Notes: generated from the sequence alone by a model not told the origin. A stretch of DNA of 64,000 nt from Trichomonas vaginalis G3 (GCF_026262505.1 NC_067205.1:16306001-16370000); one strand, 5' to 3'. Shown: positions 10,201-20,389, numbered from the stretch's first letter. Numbers and translations are program-made.

Positions 10201-13200
10201 CAAGAAATCGTTTTGTTTAATATGATCTGATGTCTGTGATCTTGTTATTCCACGATTTATTGCTGTATTCGGAAGTTGTGGTGGATTTGAATTTGACGGT
10301 GGAGGAACAGCCAAATTCAACGACTGATTTGGATAAACACCAGTATTAGTTTGATTTGGATATACTCCTGGTGTTGTTTGAGGCATTTGTGGTTGTGGGA
10401 AAGAAGGAGCAATTGATGGAGGGGGAGCAAATTTATTTGCAGGGGGAGGTTGGATGGAAGGAGGAGGAGCAAATTTATTGGCTGGAGGAGGTGCTTGTGC
10501 AGAAGGTGGTTTGTTGGCAGCACCTGGAATGTGTGGAGGAGGTGCCATCGCTGGAGGAGGAGCGAATTTGTTCACTTTTGGTTGAGAAGAAACAGAAGGT
10601 TGAGAAACAGTTGGAGGTGCTGATCCTGGAATGAAAATTCCAACTTTTGCTTTCTCTGTTTGTTGTTGAACAGGTTGTGCAACTCCTGGAATATACATAG
10701 TTTTGTTTTGTTGTGGCTGATTCACTTGTTGTGGAACTGTTTGTGGTAAATTAGTTGGTTTAGGAGGCCCCGAAATAGATGGAGGAGTAGTTTGAGTAGG
10801 AACAAATGGTTTAGGAGCTGTTGGTGGCTTTTGAACACTCATTCCTGGAATATATGGTGCAGATGATGTTGGTTGTGATGGAGCAGGAACTGGAGGAGTA
10901 ACTCCTGGAATCATAATTGATGGTTTAGATGAATTTGGAGGTGGTGCATTATTAGGAACAAAAATTTGTTTGTTTGTTTGTGGTGCTAAAGGTGATGAAA
11001 CAATTGGTGGTTTCGTTGGAGCCATTCCTGGAATGTATGGCTGATTAACTTTGTTTGGAGGAGGTGCTCTTTGTGGTGATGTTTGTGGTGAATAAGCTGA
11101 TGGATTCACCGTTGTTTGAGGAATGTTCAAACTTGGTACAGGATTGTTAGAAGAAACAGGAGAAGGTGCTGGAGAATGTTGTGCTGATGTATTCTCTGTG
11201 TGTTTCACATTTTTAGACCATGCTTCCCATGATGTGGCTCCGGAAGAAGGAAGTGCCCATGCAGGAGTTGTTGTGTCTTTGATTGGTTGTGCCCATGCAG
11301 GAAGACCTGTTGATTTCGGTTCTTCCTTGAGAGTATGAGCCCAGGATGGTAATTCTTTCTGTTTCGGTTCTTCTTTGATTGGCTGTGCCCAGGATGGTGT
11401 TGTTGTGTCCTGTTTAGAAACAGGAGATGGTTCTGTTTCGGATTGGCCGAAGATCATTGAAGCACTTTCTGCGATATCAGCTAATCTCTCTTTGGATGCG
11501 AACAAACTGTCTGTAGAACTGTTTGGAGTGCCAAATAGATTCGATGTCATCTCTTCTTCTTTCTTGTCTTCGTCTGGTTGGGACTGATTGAAGATATTTT
11601 GTTGTTCGGATGGTTCTACTTGGCCAAACAGTGAAGAACTGTTATTTGGAGAACTGAATAAATCTGATCCTGATTGCTGTTCTTCTTGCGGTTGTTGATT
11701 GAAAAGATTTGATTGATTATCTTGTGGAAGTGGATCAAATAGATTGGAACTTGTATTTGGAGCTTCAAATAATGATGTTCCTGATTGTTTGTTCTCTTGT
11801 GGAAGCTGATTAAAGAGATTTGACTGTTGCTCTGGCTGTTGTTGGCCAAACAATGATGAACTTTGTTTTGGAGCATTAACTTGTATTTGTTGTGGTGGTT
11901 TTTCTTGTTTTGGTGGTTGATTGAAGATATTTGATTTTTGTTCTGGTTTTTGTTGACCAAATAATGAAGAATTTGGCTTTGAAGCATTAGTTTGCGATTG
12001 TTCTGGTTGTTTTTCTTGTTTTGGTGGTTGATTAAAGATATTTTGTTGTTGATTTTCTTCTGGTTGGCCAAACAATGAAGAACTGTCATTAGAAGAACCA
12101 AATAATGATGAATTCTCCTGCTGATTATCTTGTGGCTGTTGGTTGAAAAGATTTGATTGTTGATTTGGTTGCTGTTGGCCAAATAAGTTGTTTACCTGTT
12201 GCTGTTCTTGATTATCTTGCTGTTGTTGGCCAAATAAATTGGAATTTTGCTGAGATGTCTTTGGTATTTTTTGTTGAGTTGGTTGTTTTTGGCCAAATAA
12301 GTTTGATTCTTGTGCCTTTTGTGGTTGTTGTACAGTAGGTTGTGGAACTGGCTTTTGTTGAGGTTGTGGTTTTGGAATATTATTTACTGGCTTTGGAGGA
12401 GGAGCAAATAATGTTGATTGTTGCTGTTTAGGTTCTGGTGTACTTGTTTCTGGCTTTGGTTGTTGTTCTTTTTGTGGAATATTTGTAGAAGGATATCTAT
12501 TTTGTATTTGTTTAGGAGGTGGAGCAAAACCTTTTGGCTTTTGTGGAGCTGGAGGTTGTGCAAATATACTTGGAGGCTTTTCTTGTGGTTTTGGTGGTGG
12601 ATTAAACAAATTTGAAGGCTGTTGTTGGTTTTGTGGTGGTACACTGAATAAATTAGAAGCATCTTGTGGTGGTTGACCAAATATATCTGATTGTGAATCA
12701 TTATATTGGTTATCAGGGGAATTAAATAAATTATCTTGACTTTGATCATCATTTTGTTGTTGATCGTTATCAAAATTGTCATTATTATTTGATGGCTCGA
12801 TGCCAAGAGCTGTATCTTCTTCGTAAACCTGATCTGACAAATTGGAATTAATTTCTTGTTCTGTCAGAGACGAAGAAGGTGGAATTCCTTCAATTGAAGG
12901 GCTCTGAGAAACGTTCGGAGTACTGAAAACTGAAGATTCTTCAGAATTACTTGGTTCTTCAGTTTGATCTGATTCATTCGTACTTTTGTTCTCTTCTTCT
13001 TGATTTTCGGATGTTGGATAACCGAAATTTTGATTATTCTGATCGTCATAATTTGATTGGGGATAATTTCCAAAGACATTGTCATAATTTTGATTGTCAG
13101 TGTTTTTTTGGTTTGCATCATGACCAGGCGTGTCGTTTGATTGCTCAGAATTGTCTTGTTGAGAATTATTGTAATTTTCGGCTGTTGGATAGCCAGAGAA

Positions 13201-14097
13201 TAATCCTGCTTGATTGTTATCATTTTGCGAATCATCTGTTGTGGGACATCCAAGCATTGGATCTTGATATGAAGCATTATTAAAATCTGAAGCGGAATAA
13301 CCAAATAAATCTGACTGAGGAGCCATTTGATCGTTTGTATCTGATTGTGGATATCCTCCGAATACAGCCATTTGATCATTATCGTTATTTTGTTGATCAT
13401 TTTCTGTATTTTCTGGTTTAATCTCTTCTTCTTGAGGACTAGAAGCTTCATGATTTATATGATCCTCTTCAATCTCTTTTTCAGTTGTTTTCTGATCGGT
13501 TTCGGTTTTTTCAACTTGATTTTCGTCGTTTTGCTCTTCTTTTGCATCTTCATTCTGATTATTATCTTCTTCTGCTGGAATTGTAATGGAATCTGCTTGT
13601 TTTTTGTCTTCAATCGGTTCCATTGAAGTATCACTGCTTAAAGTACCGAAGAAATGGTAAGAAGAACTTTTTGGTGGTTTTTCTGGATATCCATCAACTT
13701 CAGGAATGCTTGATTGTGCTGGTTCCTGGATCTTTTGTTGAGGTTTTAAGAGTAATGAATTGTTAATATCTGATGGTGATGAGAATAATGAATCAGGAAG
13801 TGCATCACTATCATCATCAATGATACTATATTCGTCGGTACTTAAATCACGCCATAATCCTGTAATATCGTTCTTGTTTTGAGAATCGGGTTGAATTGGA
13901 GTTTGATTTGTATAATTTTGTAGTGATCCAATAGAACTATTAGAACTTTGTCGAGTTATTGTTGGTGGTTGCGAAAATTTGATCGGATTTGCAGAATTTT
14001 GCTGATTTTTTTGACTATTTTGATTGTTATTGCTTTGACTGTTTTGTTTAGCTTTGTTTTGACCAATGTATTCACCATAATCTCCTAGTCCTAACAT
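7219..14097 (-). CDS. SEC16: Sec16-like COPII scaffold protein
   Basis: This 2292-residue protein probably organises ER exit sites by binding Sec13-type COPII coat proteins. The diagnostic part is the central conserved and ACE1 region at about residues 1325-1700. It begins HRKPLIAMGFGGMMC, equivalent to the 'PL..FGFGG' of Sec16, and continues with EYCKQNKLWDFALVIS and a long helical run. A C-terminal motif (GFFSSIFGRKKK ... YDPVLGRYVFG) is also typical of Sec16. Everything else is disordered: an acidic Asn/Gln-rich N-terminus, more than a dozen LFGQ/NLFNQ repeats around 480-850, and many 'PPxxxKFAPPP' and 'IPGxAP' repeats on both sides of the core. No membrane segment is present. Its length is at the upper end for the family. 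The FG-like repeats recall nucleoporins, but the ACE1 core argues for Sec16. Confidence 0.88.
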   Translation of the reverse strand: MLGLGDYGEYIGQNKAKQNSQSNNNQNSQKNQQNSANPIKFSQPPTITRQSSNSSIGSLQNYTNQTPIQPDSQNKNDITGLWRDLSTDEYSIIDDDSDALPDSLFSSPSDINNSLLLKPQQKIQEPAQSSIPEVDGYPEKPPKSSSYHFFGTLSSDTSMEPIEDKKQADSITIPAEEDNNQNEDAKEEQNDENQVEKTETDQKTTEKEIEEDHINHEASSPQEEEIKPENTENDQQNNDNDQMAVFGGYPQSDTNDQMAPQSDLFGYSASDFNNASYQDPMLGCPTTDDSQNDNNQAGLFSGYPTAENYNNSQQDNSEQSNDTPGHDANQKNTDNQNYDNVFGNYPQSNYDDQNNQNFGYPTSENQEEENKSTNESDQTEEPSNSEESSVFSTPNVSQSPSIEGIPPSSSLTEQEINSNLSDQVYEEDTALGIEPSNNNDNFDNDQQQNDDQSQDNLFNSPDNQYNDSQSDIFGQPPQDASNLFSVPPQNQQQPSNLFNPPPKPQEKPPSIFAQPPAPQKPKGFAPPPKQIQNRYPSTNIPQKEQQPKPETSTPEPKQQQSTLFAPPPKPVNNIPKPQPQQKPVPQPTVQQPQKAQESNLFGQKQPTQQKIPKTSQQNSNLFGQQQQDNQEQQQVNNLFGQQQPNQQSNLFNQQPQDNQQENSSLFGSSNDSSSLFGQPEENQQQNIFNQPPKQEKQPEQSQTNASKPNSSLFGQQKPEQKSNIFNQPPKQEKPPQQIQVNAPKQSSSLFGQQQPEQQSNLFNQLPQENKQSGTSLFEAPNTSSNLFDPLPQDNQSNLFNQQPQEEQQSGSDLFSSPNNSSSLFGQVEPSEQQNIFNQSQPDEDKKEEEMTSNLFGTPNSSTDSLFASKERLADIAESASMIFGQSETEPSPVSKQDTTTPSWAQPIKEEPKQKELPSWAHTLKEEPKSTGLPAWAQPIKDTTTPAWALPSSGATSWEAWSKNVKHTENTSAQHSPAPSPVSSNNPVPSLNIPQTTVNPSAYSPQTSPQRAPPPNKVNQPYIPGMAPTKPPIVSSPLAPQTNKQIFVPNNAPPPNSSKPSIMIPGVTPPVPAPSQPTSSAPYIPGMSVQKPPTAPKPFVPTQTTPPSISGPPKPTNLPQTVPQQVNQPQQNKTMYIPGVAQPVQQQTEKAKVGIFIPGSAPPTVSQPSVSSQPKVNKFAPPPAMAPPPHIPGAANKPPSAQAPPPANKFAPPPSIQPPPANKFAPPPSIAPSFPQPQMPQTTPGVYPNQTNTGVYPNQSLNLAVPPPSNSNPPQLPNTAINRGITRSQTSDHIKQNDFLPKPDSQLTQFVHSTSQPVQFSKTQPFFKHRKPLIAMGFGGMMCCVENGNLAVTDIKEAFATNPIIKQINGFNFNIDQDKQSGEKFLSERVMECESADDSILWSTIRIRYRNQNKVDSQQFIANAKIQESPEYQLLGILSHSGISNVPTNYNVPSINPALVDQLQNIIASQGEQKALEYCKQNKLWDFALVISASFNIESLRETIKQFVETSLSPCPLQNILLAISGFAGINADTWRSNLATIMRHFTPGAQTSLIQMADVLDQAKMSRAAHVCRLLASEEVNAAPSPFSMIGSTWDKPNVSSIIMTQLSGVKGPAFLKYIVIFTLALADFGFAERAKDNFDKLSAIIAKNNLRDLQPIAQFFGSLISSFIKSSQPKKLSSKVDSFISSFVNRRDDSNEEQMLNVPRLPSSISIDFVEQTGISPQTSPQSLQRTAFIPAPEMKQTTAPPPPMMKPPQQNVPYLPQQDQNSMPPPANKFAPPPANQFTPPPANQFTAPPPAAKPFIPQQPQNNQFAPPPAIAKPPVAAPFIPQQPENNQNNQFAPPPAMNKPYIPQQPQQPENNQNNQFAPPPAMNKPFIPQQQTEQKPQTNQFTPPPAAPVITRPPVVNAPPQQENKSEHSSSNNMPNLYVPQTSSQSGMASSPQGSQDMTANKFAPPPARPKRFTPPTSFSPSSSASKFYIPGAAPTPQQEEQEKKEENNAPQQQTHEEQPSHPAVNNFAPPPMMPKRFTPAPAPIAKVPSQGFFIPGAAPSPSAEEPKQEEPKPQLFAPSQTQSQPEEQNQEQQQQQQPEQSQPEQQQQSNDYEYNDPMQGSGNDFMDPMLGGYDSYNPDPMMGGSGISYSTPVFNPMQPQQQTPPPKKEEDEEPPKPKKEEMKPQEAKPKQEEQKPKQEEQKEEKRGFFSSIFGRKKKSVEVDLSKQDNQMRYDPVLGRYVFGNGETNEPTAPPPPPSMSSIKKAPSSAPGTAPVPDASMPISPVNPAARRRATGRYANIQ

Positions 14098-14485
14098 TGG
14101 TTAACAAAAAAAATTGATCAAAGTTTTCTATTTTATCGGTGTGGAGTGACAAAATTGACAAGTTCAGGAATTCTTAATGATAACCCTTTTTTTCTATTCG
14201 ACATTCATATAACATGTCTTATTTACAAAGCTACATAAGTCCATTGTTTGAAACATTGAAATTGTTTCTATTTCATTAGTTAAATCAATTGACTGTATTT
14301 TATTCGACTTTTTGTTGTTGTTGTTGTGCCAATTGTTGAATATGATATTAATCAAAATTCATAAATTATATCCGAAATCTTTGTGAGCATCGTTTTCTGC
14401 ATATATAAAATAGAATTGTTCACCTAATGAATGTTAAAGATACTTTATGTTGTAAAATGCAAATAAATAACTTTTATATTTTTTG
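14098..14485. promoter_or_regulatory. divergent Sec16 / ankyrin copy 2 intergenic region
   Basis: Both genes point outward from this 388-bp region. The half near the ankyrin gene, from about 14297, is nearly identical to 18557-18745 in front of copy 3 and similar to the flank of copy 1, so the promoter was duplicated with the gene. It includes a (TTG)n run near 14313. A TCAAT lies about 18 bases before the Sec16 ATG, a poor fit to the trichomonad initiator TCAYW. Confidence 0.5.
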
Positions 14486-16003
14486 ATGTCTGATCAAGAC
14501 ATTCATCCAGATGAATACAGCAAATTGCGAAGTATCTGTAAATACTACATTGATTCATATAATGCTCTGTATCAGTTAAAATCTGACAAAGAAGAAGAAA
14601 TAAACTCTATTTACAAGATGATCAAAACAGAATTGATTGATTCGAGGAAACATCTTCCTCAAAATATTATACAAGACATTTTAAATATCATTCCGTATAA
14701 TAATCGGTATACAAAGTCATATTTATCTCTTGCCAAACTCGTTTCTGACGATTATCATGTCCAAGATGTCTACAATGTTCAGCCTATTTCTAACTTCCTA
14801 TTTTATAAAGAATATGGAATTAAATTATGCAAATCTTATGATTTCGACAAAAATAAATTCAAAAATATTGATATTGATAACGAAAATACTATTTACAGAG
14901 CAATCATGCTTAATGACAAAGAAACTTTCATCACATTCACAGAAACAGATGAATTTGATAAAAATCAGAAACTTCAAAGTAGTTTATATCCTAACTCTAA
15001 AAAAGAATATTCATTACTTGAATTATGCTGTTATTACGGTTCAGTTGACTGTTTCAAATTATTAATTACGAAATTTCATTCAGAAATCACACAAACATGT
15101 CTCCAACTTTCATTTTTAGGAAGAAACGCTGAGATCATGAGTGAATGTTTGAAATATCAAGAACCAAACGAAGATTGCATGATATATGCCATTGCTTCAC
15201 ACAACATTGACTTTGTTACATTTTTGATGAATGAATACAAACATATAAGGATAAATTTATTTGATTGTTGTTATTATAATAATCTTGAATCATTTTTAAT
15301 TTATTTCGATCAAACTAATGATGTTAAAAACTGTTTTATTTGTTCACCTCTGTTTAATATTCCATATCTTTGCAAATATTTCCTTTCACATGGTGCAAAT
15401 ATCAATGAAAATGGTATATTTGGAAAAGCCGCTCTTCATATTGCAGCAAATAATAATAGTAAAGAAATAGTTGAACTAATTATTTCACATGGTGCAAATA
15501 TCAATATAAAAGATAAAAATGGACGAATCACTCTTCATTATAGCGCAATTAATAATAGTAAAGATACAGCCGAAGTTCTTATTTCACATGGTGCAAATAT
15601 CAACGAAAAAGATAAAGATGGAGATACAGCGCTTCATTTTGCAGCAGTTAATAATCATAGAGAAATAGCTGAACTTCTTATTTCACATGGAGCAAACATC
15701 AATGAAAAAGATAAAGATGGAGATACAGCTCTTCATTTTGCAGCAGTTAATAATCATAAAGAAATAGCTGAACTTCTTATTTCACATGGTGCAATTATCG
15801 ATGAAAAAGATAAATGTGAAAAAACCGCTCTTCATTTTGCAGCATTCAATAATTTTAAAGAAATAGTTGAACTTCTTATTTCATATGGAGCAAACATCAA
15901 TGAAAAAGATCTATTTGGACAAACTGTTCTTCATACTGCAGCAAATAATAATTATAAAGAAATTGCCGAAGTTCTTCTTTCACATGGTGCAAATACAATG
16001 TAA
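14486..16003 (+). CDS. DUF3447/ankyrin-repeat protein, copy 2
   Basis: The ATG at 14486 opens 505 codons. Residues 1-200 are a helical N-terminal region nearly identical to copy 1. A DUF3447-like part lies at about 200-275, then six to seven ankyrin repeats (TALHFAAVNNHKEIAELLISHGA type) from about 300 to the end. Two adjacent repeats around 15600-15780 are almost identical at the DNA level, so the array is turning over. The frame ends at GANTM-stop because one base is missing relative to the repeat consensus, and further repeat sequence follows out of frame. The protein may therefore be a shortened but working version. No signal peptide or membrane segment. Probably a cytosolic interaction protein. 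Confidence 0.8.
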   Translation: MSDQDIHPDEYSKLRSICKYYIDSYNALYQLKSDKEEEINSIYKMIKTELIDSRKHLPQNIIQDILNIIPYNNRYTKSYLSLAKLVSDDYHVQDVYNVQPISNFLFYKEYGIKLCKSYDFDKNKFKNIDIDNENTIYRAIMLNDKETFITFTETDEFDKNQKLQSSLYPNSKKEYSLLELCCYYGSVDCFKLLITKFHSEITQTCLQLSFLGRNAEIMSECLKYQEPNEDCMIYAIASHNIDFVTFLMNEYKHIRINLFDCCYYNNLESFLIYFDQTNDVKNCFICSPLFNIPYLCKYFLSHGANINENGIFGKAALHIAANNNSKEIVELIISHGANINIKDKNGRITLHYSAINNSKDTAEVLISHGANINEKDKDGDTALHFAAVNNHREIAELLISHGANINEKDKDGDTALHFAAVNNHKEIAELLISHGAIIDEKDKCEKTALHFAAFNNFKEIVELLISYGANINEKDLFGQTVLHTAANNNYKEIAEVLLSHGANTM

Positions 16004-16245
16004 AAGATACATTTGGACAAACCGCTCTTCATATTGCAGCAAGTTATAATTATAAAGAAATAGCTGAACTTCTTATTTCGCATGGAGCAAATATCAATGA
16101 AAAAGATCAATCTGGGCAAACCGCTCTTAATATTGCAACAGAACATAATTATAAAGAAACCACTGAAGTTCTTATTTCTCATGGAGCAAACATCAATGAA
16201 AAAGATAATTATTAAGAAATTATTCAACTTCTTCTTTCACATGGT
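16004..16245 (+). pseudogene. out-of-frame ankyrin tail of copy 2
   Basis: Two further ankyrin repeats (FGQTALHIAASYNYKEIAEL, then SGQTALNIATEHNYKE) can be read one frame away from the main ORF. They run to a TAA at 16213 where AAA is expected, and another partial repeat lies beyond it. These are either lost 3' codons of copy 2 or a single-base assembly error at about 15990. Confidence 0.7.
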
Positions 16246-17485
16246 ACATTATCTAATTATAATAATTTTTTCAACATTCATTAATAAACTTCAAGATGTA
16301 TCTTATATTTAATTCCAATCTATTTAGATAATGAGATTCCTAACAGAAATCATCACACGTAAATATTTTATTTTGCGCACATTAAATTGAAAATAATTGT
16401 TTTTGCGACCTTTCTGCACACATGGGATAACTCAAGTGATTTTTACGTATCCCCTCCCAATATTATATCACTTTTTCATACTTTTTAGTATGATCTAAAA
16501 TAAGCTCATCTACCTTTTGACATTTATAGGCAACAAGTTTTTATCTGAACATATATATTTCATAGATATTTGCACCTTATATTATGATAAATGCAACTAT
16601 TTCTGCTCAATCTCGCCTTGCTACTGGGTCTTTTTTAATCTTTACATTTGTAATATACTGAATTAAGCATAGCAGTATCGTCTTAATTACATTAATGTAA
16701 AATAGTTGTGATTCTTTTTACGTACTTATGAATATAATCCAAGAAAAGTATCAAACAAATATATTCACTTAATAATCGACTTCCATTCTCTCAAAAAGTG
16801 ACTAATATATTTTGAATAAGTATTACTTTTTTTTAACTTGTCTTTTTTATTATAACAATTAAGTTGAATGATATATGGTTGATACTCTAGTTGGAATCGC
16901 CATATAAATTCAAGATCTAATTGTAGGAATATAGATATACATGTTGATTTCTAGTTTTCGTGACACATTTATAGCTGAATTCCGGAATTATCATAAACCC
17001 AAGAGTAAAAATATTGCACTGTGTAATTGCATTTAAAGATGAATAAAATTCTAACATAAAAAAGCTAAATTAGTAGTCACATATTCATTATTGCATGTAC
17101 CAAGTAATTTGGATGTAGCAGGATTAATCAATTATCGGGAAGATACTATTGAAAAGGGTTACAACACCTTTGAAAAATGTTTATAAAAATTTTAAAGTAA
17201 AAACATCTGTGGAGGTACTCCAATCTACAATCTGATTGCTTGTCAATTTTTGAATCAATGTTTTCCGATTGAAAAGTGACATATGATCCAATTTTCAAGT
17301 TCCTTAGCTAACTGTTATGTATTGATAAAAAAACAATTGAAATGATTTGTCAAATTCAAACCGACCTTTCAGGTTTTTAATGAAAAAACTTAGTATTCAT
17401 ACACCTGTTGTCAATGTTCATTTTTTCGGAGGATCAATCAGATTTGTAATTTTTTGTGAGATTTCAATTTTATTTTCGCCAGAAT
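16246..17485. other. intergenic, nothing recognised
   Basis: About 1.2 kb of AT-rich DNA. No gene or repeat could be supported. A TCAAT about 20 bases before the next ATG may be a weak initiator. Confidence 0.5.
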
Positions 17486-18355
17486 ATGGATACTTTTGCA
17501 GGTTACCCATACAGTTTTGCGGGTTTCATCGATTACAGTAACTGCTATCACCCGGTTGCAATACCATGGCTCTTAGTAGGCATCGGTGTTAGTATCGGAA
17601 CCGTCGTTTCGGTTATTCCTCAATTGCAAAAGTTCGTTCAGAAGCGCTCAAACTATGGAATGAATACTCTGACTATATGTCTTATTAGTTATGGTCAAAT
17701 TATTAATTTTGTCAACTATTTTTGTCTCCATTCTGCAGATTTTGTCGGAATCGTAACATGTCCATTTACAATGTATGCCCCAAGGCTTGTAACATTCTTA
17801 AATCTTTTCTTGCTCTGGTATATGTACCTAGGAAACGTATATCTAAATTTCATTTACTTTGACAAGCAGCCAAGAGAAAATCGAACAATGAATTTTATAC
17901 GTATCGAAAGGAAATTCCAACTCATGTTAACTTTCATTCTTTTCATTACTAATTTCGCAACACTCGCCGCATTTTCAATTCTAGGCTTCCTTCATGGTTA
18001 TGCTAGCTCTTCATTGCGTTACTATGGTACTGTTCTTGGTACAGCAGGTGGTGTGTTAGCCGCTTGTCAATATCTTCCACAAATGATTACAACTTGCAGA
18101 GTAAAAGGCCCTGGATCACTATCAATGCTTTTGCTCGCTATCCAAGTACCTGGTGGTCTTTTGAACGTTTCATTCATGGCATTTGCAAATCACGACCATT
18201 GGGCAACGTGGCTTCCAATCTTTGTAGCCGCAATACAGCAAGGTATATTACTAGCAATTTGTATTATATTTACAATTAGAAACAAACATCAGCATCACCC
18301 ATTTTCGGAAGATCCGCTTCTTACAGATTCGTCAACGATCAATCATACTCATTAA
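17486..18355 (+). CDS. PQ-loop repeat membrane protein
   Basis: A 289-residue integral membrane protein with about seven hydrophobic segments. It carries two PQ-loop repeats: SVIPQLQKFVQKRSNYGMN near residue 35 and QYLPQMITTCRVKGPGSLS near 195. Each shows the Pro-Gln pair in a helix followed by a short loop and a Ser/Asn-rich turn. The family includes lysosomal cystine and cationic amino acid exporters, MPDU1 and KDEL-receptor-like folds, so a transporter of the lysosome or another endomembrane is likely; the substrate cannot be told. An ATG at 17486 is chosen because the 10 codons upstream would need a non-ATG start. The C-terminus contains EDPLL, a plausible dileucine-type sorting signal. 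Confidence 0.8.
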   Translation: MDTFAGYPYSFAGFIDYSNCYHPVAIPWLLVGIGVSIGTVVSVIPQLQKFVQKRSNYGMNTLTICLISYGQIINFVNYFCLHSADFVGIVTCPFTMYAPRLVTFLNLFLLWYMYLGNVYLNFIYFDKQPRENRTMNFIRIERKFQLMLTFILFITNFATLAAFSILGFLHGYASSSLRYYGTVLGTAGGVLAACQYLPQMITTCRVKGPGSLSMLLLAIQVPGGLLNVSFMAFANHDHWATWLPIFVAAIQQGILLAICIIFTIRNKHQHHPFSEDPLLTDSSTINHTH

Positions 18356-19679
18356 TATGTTAGTCTTGTTTTTATTATATATAAAAAATAAAAGAAATTT
18401 GTTGTTTCATAATTATTTTTGAATTTATTTCTTTTCTTTAATTCTATTAAGAATGCATAATGGTTTTGTTTGTGTTCTCAATTGTTGCAGCATTTGGCCA
18501 GCTAACACTTCCAAATCCCAACCTTGACTCATAATATAAGCCTTTGGATGAAAATCTTATTTTATTCGACTTTTTGTTGTTGTTGTTGTGCCAATTGTTG
18601 AATATGATATTAATCAAAATTCATAAATTATATCCGAAATCTTTGTGAGCATCGTTTTCTGCATATATAAAATAGAATTGTTCACCTAATGAATGTTAAA
18701 GATACTTTATGTTGTAAAATGCAAATAAATAACTTTTATATTTTTTGATGTCTGATCAAGACATTCATCCAGATGAATACAGCAAATTGCGAAGTATCTG
18801 TAAATACTACATTGATTCATATAATACACTGTATCAGTTAAAATCTGACAAAGATCAATAAAAAAGATACATCTGGGCAAACTGCACTTTATATTGCCGT
18901 ATGTCATAATTATAAAGAAACAGCCAAAGTTCTTGTTTCATATGGAGTAGGGATGCGTTAAACACGCCATTTGACCGGGCGTACATTTTTTTTGTTCGCC
19001 CAAAAATTTCGCCATTTGAGAAATTCAAAAATTAAAAATAAAATTTTAATCTTGATTTTTTTATTTTCGTGATTTTTTTTGAAACTTACATAAGCGATGA
19101 AATACTTTTTTTAAGTAATCGTTTATTATATATAAATATATCTTAATAAATTTAATTCCTTAAGGTAGAGCGTGTTCAAATTTAAAATCTCATACAATAT
19201 TTTCTTAATGGCGTATTTTTCTGAGGTCGCCCAAATAAAGGCGAATTCAAAATTGAGAACTCCAAGGCGTGTGGCGAGTATTCAAAAAGTACGCCACTTA
19301 CAAAATATTGAATGTGGATTATCAATTTTTTGGCGTGTTCAATTTCAAATTTTGATATTTATGTTTATTTTATTCAGTATAATGCTAAGAATTAAAATAT
19401 AAAATTCATAGAATTTTTTCTTTGAAAATATTTTACATTTTTATTAGACCACTCCTAGACTAGTCATCAGGTTATCCTCAGATCATCCTCAGACTACTCC
19501 TTATCAGATTACTCATCATCCTCAGACTACTCCTTAGACCCCTCCTCATCAGACTACTCCTCAGATCTTCCTCATAAGACTCCTCCTCAGATCTTCCTCC
19601 TGAGACTACTCTTCAGACTACTCCTTAGAGTCCTCCTCATCAGACTAGTCCTGAGACTAGTCCTCAGACTACTCCTGAA

Positions 19680-20110
19680 ACTACTCCTCAGATTATCCGC
19701 AGACTCCTCCTCAGATTATCCGCAGACTCCTCCTCAGATTATCCTCAAACTCCTCCTCAGATTATCCTCAAACTCCTCCTCAGATTATCCTCAGACTCCT
19801 CCTCAGATTATCCTCAGACTCCTCCTCAGATTATCCTCAAGCTCCTCCTCAGATTATCATCAGACTCCTCCTCAGATTATCCTCAAACTCCTCCTCAGAT
19901 TATCCTCAAACTCCTCCTCAGATTATCCTCAGACTCCTCCTCAGATTATCCTCAGACTCCTCCTCAGATTATCCTCAAGCTCCTCCTCAGATTATCATCA
20001 GACTCCTCCTCAGATTATCCTCAAACTCCTCCTCAGATTATCATCAAACTCCTCAAACTACTCCTCGGTCTAATCCTCAGACTCCTCCTCAGATTATCCT
20101 CAGATTATCA
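19680..20110. repeat. 23-bp minisatellite with 6-unit higher-order repeat
   Basis: The tandem unit is close to CAGATTATCCTCAAACTCC plus TCCT. Variants of the unit (CAAACT, CAGACT, CAAGCT, ATCATC) recur in a fixed order of six. Positions 19741-19878 and 19879-20016 therefore form two near-identical 138-bp blocks, with part of a third after them. The preceding 230 bases (from about 19447) are a more degenerate version of the same motif. The array lies wholly inside the hAT-like element. Confidence 0.9.
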
Positions 20111-20208
20111 CTTTCCATATATATATCGATAACTAAATAATTACTTATTATACTTTCTTTATTTTTTTTTAATTTTAAAATAATATTAATATATCTTTCT
20201 ACGTTTAA

Positions 20209-20322
20209 TGATGAAAAGAGAAAGAGGAGTAAAAAGAGGAAAGAGAAAAGAAAGAGGAGTAAAAAGAGGAAAGAGAAAAGAAAGAGAGAGAAAAAAAAAA
20301 GAGAAAGAAAGAAAAAAAAAGG
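20209..20322. repeat. purine (GA) tract with internal duplication
   Basis: An almost pure A/G strand of about 110 bases in which AGAGGAGTAAAAAGAGGAAA occurs twice about 34 bases apart. It is inside the hAT-like element, next to the minisatellite. Confidence 0.8.
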
Positions 20323-20354
20323 ACGGCGATAATTTTGTATTGTTTTGTTATTCT

Positions 20355-20389
20355 GCCGAATGGCGGGTACGAAGTAGCCGCCATTCGGC
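20355..20389. repeat. perfect 12-bp hairpin in the hAT-like element
   Basis: GCCGAATGGCGG and CCGCCATTCGGC pair perfectly around an 11-base loop. The arms contain the same GGCG/CGCC words found near both ends of the element, so this is probably part of its subterminal structure. Confidence 0.75.

Noticed and set aside
7213-13626. Many forward ORFs opposite Sec16 (for example 7768-8178, 8362-8796, 12951-13283)
   Set aside because: They are antisense to low-complexity repeats, with odd Trp/Leu/Cys-rich composition, and match nothing.
7219-14097. Nucleoporin instead of Sec16
   Set aside because: FG-like repeats suggest it, but the HRKPLIAMGFGG start of the central domain and the YDPVLGRYVFG C-terminal motif are Sec16 features.
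17456-17485. Upstream extension of the PQ-loop protein
   Set aside because: It would need a GTG start. The ATG at 17486 is ordinary and lies shortly after a TCA-type motif.
19447-20110. Regularly spaced repeats as a CRISPR array
   Set aside because: Units are directly tandem with no unique spacers, lie inside a transposon, and the genome is eukaryotic.
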